Source of the DNA: Sanderia malayensis
Lineage: Eukaryota; Cnidaria; Scyphozoa; Semaeostomeae; Pelagiidae
Reading direction: 5' to 3'
Assembly (NCBI GenBank): GCA_013076295.1
Contig: RQOL01000729.1
Coordinates: 2,418,001-2,482,000, forward strand
Length of the DNA: 64,000 nucleotides
Positions 59,663-64,000 of this stretch are shown piece after piece. A model generated the notes under the pieces. That model did not search any database and had not been told where the DNA came from. It saw nothing but the letters and a program-made list of their open reading frames with translations. Within the stretch, counting starts at the first letter, position 1, and every line of letters begins with the position of its first letter. Position numbers and translations under genes: made by a program.

Positions 59663-60501
59663 AATCTCAAAAGACTTTCTTGAATCTTAGCCCGAGAACC
59701 TGAAATGAAAGATAATTTTTCGATAAAATATTGTTCTCAAAAGTCAAAACTCACATTGCTGGATTGCTCTGCTTTAAAGATAAAAATAAAAGATGTGAGA
59801 TAAATTTAAGATTTATATGCCACTTCATGTTTTTCATAACAAAATCTCCTTAACCAGAAAAACGTAAAAGACTTCCTAACTACATATATCACTCAATATT
59901 ATTATAAATGACTCATCTTTGCCCTACCAGGTCTGTAACAATCAAGTACCAATTAACAAAGCCCTTACCAAAGTAACCAACAGCCTAAATATCTCTTTAA
60001 GGAGTCAAATATTCTGCCTGAGCAAAAAAAATCACTTCTTCCCAGCACGAAAAAGATTAAAATTTCCTTCAAGAGAGTCTTCAAGTAATAAACAAACAAA
60101 TCGAGATCGACTGGTGTTTGTGTTGAAACCCATAAACAAACCAACAGAAACTGTAAACAAACGTCAAGATTGAATGACGAATTTATGAATATCGCAGAAA
60201 ACAGAAAATACGCTGCTGCTCTCTTCGGTTTCAAATCGACAATTTTTTCTACTTCTAACAATATAAAACGATACATTTCCCACGGGTCTGGCGAATTTCG
60301 TATCGTCAAAAAGAAAAAATGTGGTGTTTTACAAACTAATATAACAGTAATAACAATTTCGTCCCTGTTAGAGTGGATACCTCAGTTAAAAAAATATGAA
60401 GTAAGTAGGAAGACCTGCGCAGATCAGGTTAGTTGCAGCCTCGGTCAAGCAGGTTTTCTTACTACATTTTGAATATAATTAGTCAAATTACGGGTACTCA
60501 C

Positions 60502-60776
60502 CAAGCAATCTCTCCAAGAAAGCTCTTCGAAAATAACCAGATTCAAGACTTGTTGCTCCTCATAGCGTCTTTCGACAGAGAATCAAAATCAACATTCTTT
60601 CGCCTCCGCTCAACTGATCATCAACATGAAGCTTGAATCCACGTTCAGAACCAGACATTCACTGCAGTAATTCGCGCAGCTCTATTCTTCGTGTAATTCT
60701 GTTCACAACCATACCACTCAAAAGTCCTTTACGAAAGCTTTACACAGCACACTAGTGTCTTGCATAAAGCTTTATA
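60502..60776 (-). promoter_or_regulatory. Probable promoter and 5' UTR exon of the acidic-repeat gene (copy B)
   Basis: Minus-strand TATAAA at 60771-60776, followed by a non-coding exon ending at a GTGAGT donor (60496-60501). The layout is the same as in copy A, where the box reads TATATA. Confidence 0.45.
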
Positions 60777-61215
60777 TTTCATTTCATATTGAGAACCAAA
60801 ATCACGATAAACGCTACATGAAAATAGCAACTATAGCAACAGAACACGATTTATGAGAAGCAGCTAAGTCCTACGCATGAACGCCCTGTGCTCGACCACG
60901 CGAGTAAAAAGATGCGTGAATGTTTTATCTTGTTGGAAACGGGTGGCATTGACTGATAGCCAAATGAAGTATGCCATTCTCATTAATCAAATGCATCTCT
61001 TCTCAGACCCAAATTTTGACTGGTCAAGGCCTGTTGTTCGCAGCTGCGCGCGCAACACAAGAGTACAGAGCTGAAGGGATCTCTTTCAGACGGGGGTCCA
61101 TGTGAGATTATTTCGTTACTTTTGCTAATGTCAAACTCAAATATGTTTTTTAAAGCAATTTTTTAAATGCGGCTTTATTCAAAACGAAGATTTTCTATCT
61201 TTTCTTTCTTCATAT

Positions 61216-61222
61216 TACTGTA
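61216..61222. other. TACTGTA, possible transposon excision footprint
   Basis: At the position where copy A carries the 767-bp TA-flanked element, copy B has TA-CTG-TA. Two TA duplications around the last three bases of a Tc1/mariner-type element are the typical scar left by cut-and-paste excision. The element's right end is CTG. Confidence 0.55.
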
Positions 61223-61417
61223 TTTTGACTCGCGATGCGCATGCGTAAGCGCGTAGATGTATGATGGGTGGGGAAAATCTGTCCCGAGTCACATGAAGGT
61301 TTTTTTAATCATTTTAACCCACTCCACACACAATGAGTTTTTTCGCTAGAGGATATTCACCTACTAATGTACATGGTCTTGACTGAAAACATAAAAAGCA
61401 GAGCAAAAATGACTCAC

Positions 61418-64000
61418 CTGTTGGTGACGTGCCATCTGTTGACGGAACTCCACCTTTAGTCGCATTTGCTTCTGCAGCACTGTCTTCGATCTGTTCTACT
61501 GATGCTTTTACAGTTGAAGACTGATCTGCTTCGTTTACTATAACCGTAGCAATTTCATGCGCCATAGCAAACGTCATAAGATCGGCAGTGGTTGAGCTAC
61601 GGTCTTGATACCGTTTTTCTGTAGAATTAGGCCTAAGATTTGAAACTGCTTTGAGTATACCTCCGTCTGCTGTAATTAATGTTGCCAGTTTTGTAGCCAA
61701 TGCAACATATTCTTCAGCTAGTGATTTTTCTGCAACTATTGTTGTTCCTTTTGCAAATGTCGCTTCTTGTTCTGCAATTATTTTTGCTCCTTCAGAAATA
61801 ACTTTTGTTTGTGTCCATCGTGAGGTTGATTTCCGTGCCGGCACAAGAAAAATACTTTTAGCACTGCTATGCATTCGTAATGTATCCGATGCATTCAACA
61901 ATAATTGAGTATAGGATGCCTGAATAAAACTCGATACAACACGATTCGTGGATAAATTCTTCTCTGATTCTTTGATCAACATGGCGATTGCTGTAGCATT
62001 CTGATCCTGCTTACTGCTTTTGCTGACTATCGTCCAATTGTTGTTGTTGTTGTTAAAGTCCATAATGGAAAAGGCTTTAAGTTTATTGTCGATTTCGTAT
62101 TCGTAGGCTCGCATTAAATCCCTTATCAAGCCATCATTACTGGCTGGAATTCTGTGTTCCTTAATGTTCAATGGCTCCGTTGGGCGATGCAGCTCTTTAG
62201 TAAGATTTATTTTTGTAGAAACAAGTCCCAAAGTTGCACTCAGTTCTGGCACTGACGCAGATGAATGTATGTGTGCACTGTTTTGTATCATGATATCACC
62301 AGAATTTTGCAAAACATTTCTTCCAGCTAGTGTTGTTGTATAACTTTGCAAAACGCTTGAGTTTTTGTTTACCTGAACTGGACTTCGATGAGTTTTAGAA
62401 ATGTCCTCCGGTGCATCTGATGTCCAAGTTGAAATTGCCAAACTCGGCAATATTATATTCGGCAACATTGCAACATTCAAATCTTCACTTCGAATGTAGC
62501 TCATGGAATACGATAAGGTTGTTAAAATTTGCGACGGTGTAACATTATTACCACTTGTGCTTAATACCCCAGTCTCTCTTGCACTCACTATACGGGGCAA
62601 AATTGTTCCGGCAATTATCTCGCGTAGTGGAGGTGTAATGAGAAAACTGTTAGCTGTAGTAGAAAACGATGGCTTGATAAGCACTGTGGGTGCATCGAGA
62701 AAACGCTGACTGCTATCAGCACCATCAGGTTTTACGATGCTCAAGCTTTCTTGTTCTAAATTCCTTGTCGTGGGTAAAACTCCAGCCTTCAAAATACTCG
62801 TAGTTGGAGCAATGGAAGGTGTGTTCAGAAATGAAGAGTTAATGTTATTACTTGATGAAGCCTCAATTAATTCGAGAGATCTGTTAGCATCTTTTGTAGT
62901 ACTTGTGGTCTTAATGCTCGAATTGCTCTTCCGACTATTCTTACGAATTACATCATGCTTTTTCTTAATCTTCTTCTTCGTCTTCCTACTCTTCCTATTC
63001 TTCTTCTTCTTAATATTTGTAGTCTTCTTTCCCTCCTTCGATTTCCTGCTTTTAATATCATCGTACATAACTTTCATGAATGAATTGAACATATCCTCAT
63101 CACTTGCTGAATGGAAGTGTGATTTTAATTCGTGCACAAATTTTCTGAAATTGTTAGTTAATCCCTGTCTACTTATCTTGTGCTTTGTTTTATTTCGTGT
63201 TGAAGACATTTTGTGTTTAATTTTCTTTTTAAAAAGCTTTTGAAGTGACAATATGGATTTATTTTCCGACAGCTTATGTTTCTTCAATTTATCTTCCAAA
63301 GGTTTCTCTTCCAGTGATTTATCTTCTGGCAACCAATTATTTAGCAACGCACTATTTTTGGATGAATCTCTGGATAACTTATTTTCTGGTATTAAGTAAG
63401 ATGTACCTTTCGTGAAATTATGATCAGGCATCTTTTCTTTAAAGGAAGTCTCTTCTAGTATTTTATTTGTCCTTCTCTGCGCTGCCATCAGCCGTTGCAA
63501 GGAATTGTATATTGAGGAATAAATACCGCGATACCAATAAGGCATTGCCTGTTTATTATCTTTTCCAGTATAGGAACCATATCCACCACATCCTGGAACT
63601 TTCAACGACGCGGATTCACGAGACATGTTCTTCCATAGCTGCGAGTTATTTTTTGCTTCTACATATCTTTCAGATCCATTCCAATGAAAATGTCCAGACA
63701 AAGTCGTGTTCATCAAAGCAGTGCTACTTGCGTTATTCAAAGGCTTCGTTTTGAACACTGCATAGTCTGTCGTATTTCCTGTTGACTTGATTCTATGAAC
63801 CATTTCATTGTGAAACCTCTGCGTAGTTTTGGTTAATGAATTCGATACTTGAAGGCCAGGAAATTTATGACTGTGATTGGCGAAAGAAGTTGGTTGTTTT
63901 CGAGTTCCAGAGAGCCTTCTCCAGGTACTTATGTATTTTTCTGACGATGAAGAACGCAACGAAGAATTGCCTCCCCGACTGCCCATGTTTATTAACAATT
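61418..64000 (-). CDS. Ser/Thr/Asn/Lys-rich secreted protein, partial (copy B)
   Basis: Counterpart of the large exon at 34830-37487, cut by the window's right edge. The frame is open from the edge to the GTGAGT donor at 61412-61417 and ends in phase 1. Compared with copy A there are scattered substitutions and small in-frame length changes, for example near the Thr-Ser-Asp-Ala-Pro stretch at 62400-62440 and in the Gly/Asn run close to the donor. All length changes keep the frame, as expected for a translated exon. Confidence 0.7.

Larger units (their letters stand above)
47636..64000. repeat. Duplicated block, copy B
   Basis: This segment is collinear with 21378-37413. Its left end is truncated by the gap and its right end by the window. 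It carries the intact version of the SEA exons. The element at 53166-54375 and the segment at 50379-50621 are present only here. Confidence 0.9.

Overview
The window is nuclear DNA of a cnidarian. The genes are intron-rich with GT-AG introns, the background is AT-rich, and MITEs with clear target-site duplications are common. The strongest lineage marker is the minicollagen-type cysteine-rich domain (MCCRD; C-x3-C-x3-C-x3-C-x3-CC), which is known from stinging-capsule (nematocyst) wall proteins. It occurs in three separate genes here. I cannot name the genus.

Layout. 1-6005: the 3' part of a STK33-like protein kinase gene (+), with two TA-flanked MITEs in its upstream region. 7075-11172: a gene with two THAP zinc-finger modules (+), with one MITE in front of it and one in its first intron. 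11173-17700: no recognised gene. 17721-20491: a complete secreted SEA + two-MCCRD gene (+). 21378-37413: copy A of a large duplicated block, which recurs as copy B at 47636-64000 after a 100-N gap. Each block holds, in order, a secreted galactose-lectin + three-MCCRD gene (+), SEA and MCCRD exons on the minus strand, a large secreted acidic-repeat gene (-), and a large Ser/Thr/Asn/Lys-rich exon (-). Between the blocks lies a complete secreted laminin-G-like gene (+, 40809-43638).

How the parts fit together. Every gene from 17.7 kb onward encodes a predicted secreted product, and three carry MCCRDs. The stretch therefore looks like a cluster of nematocyst capsule or matrix genes. SEA exons on the two strands share introns, phases and the exact length of one exon, so they are paralogues. 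The introns around signal, linker, SEA and MCCRD modules are mostly phase 1, as expected of exon shuffling. By phase, the large Ser/Thr-rich exon can splice to the minus-strand SEA-MCCRD exons, with the acidic-repeat gene nested in the intervening intron. This join is inferred, not shown.

Main caution. The two blocks differ by MITE insertions, one repeat unit, short indels and substitutions, and copy B begins exactly at an assembly gap. This may be a true tandem duplication, or two haplotypes of one locus placed in series.
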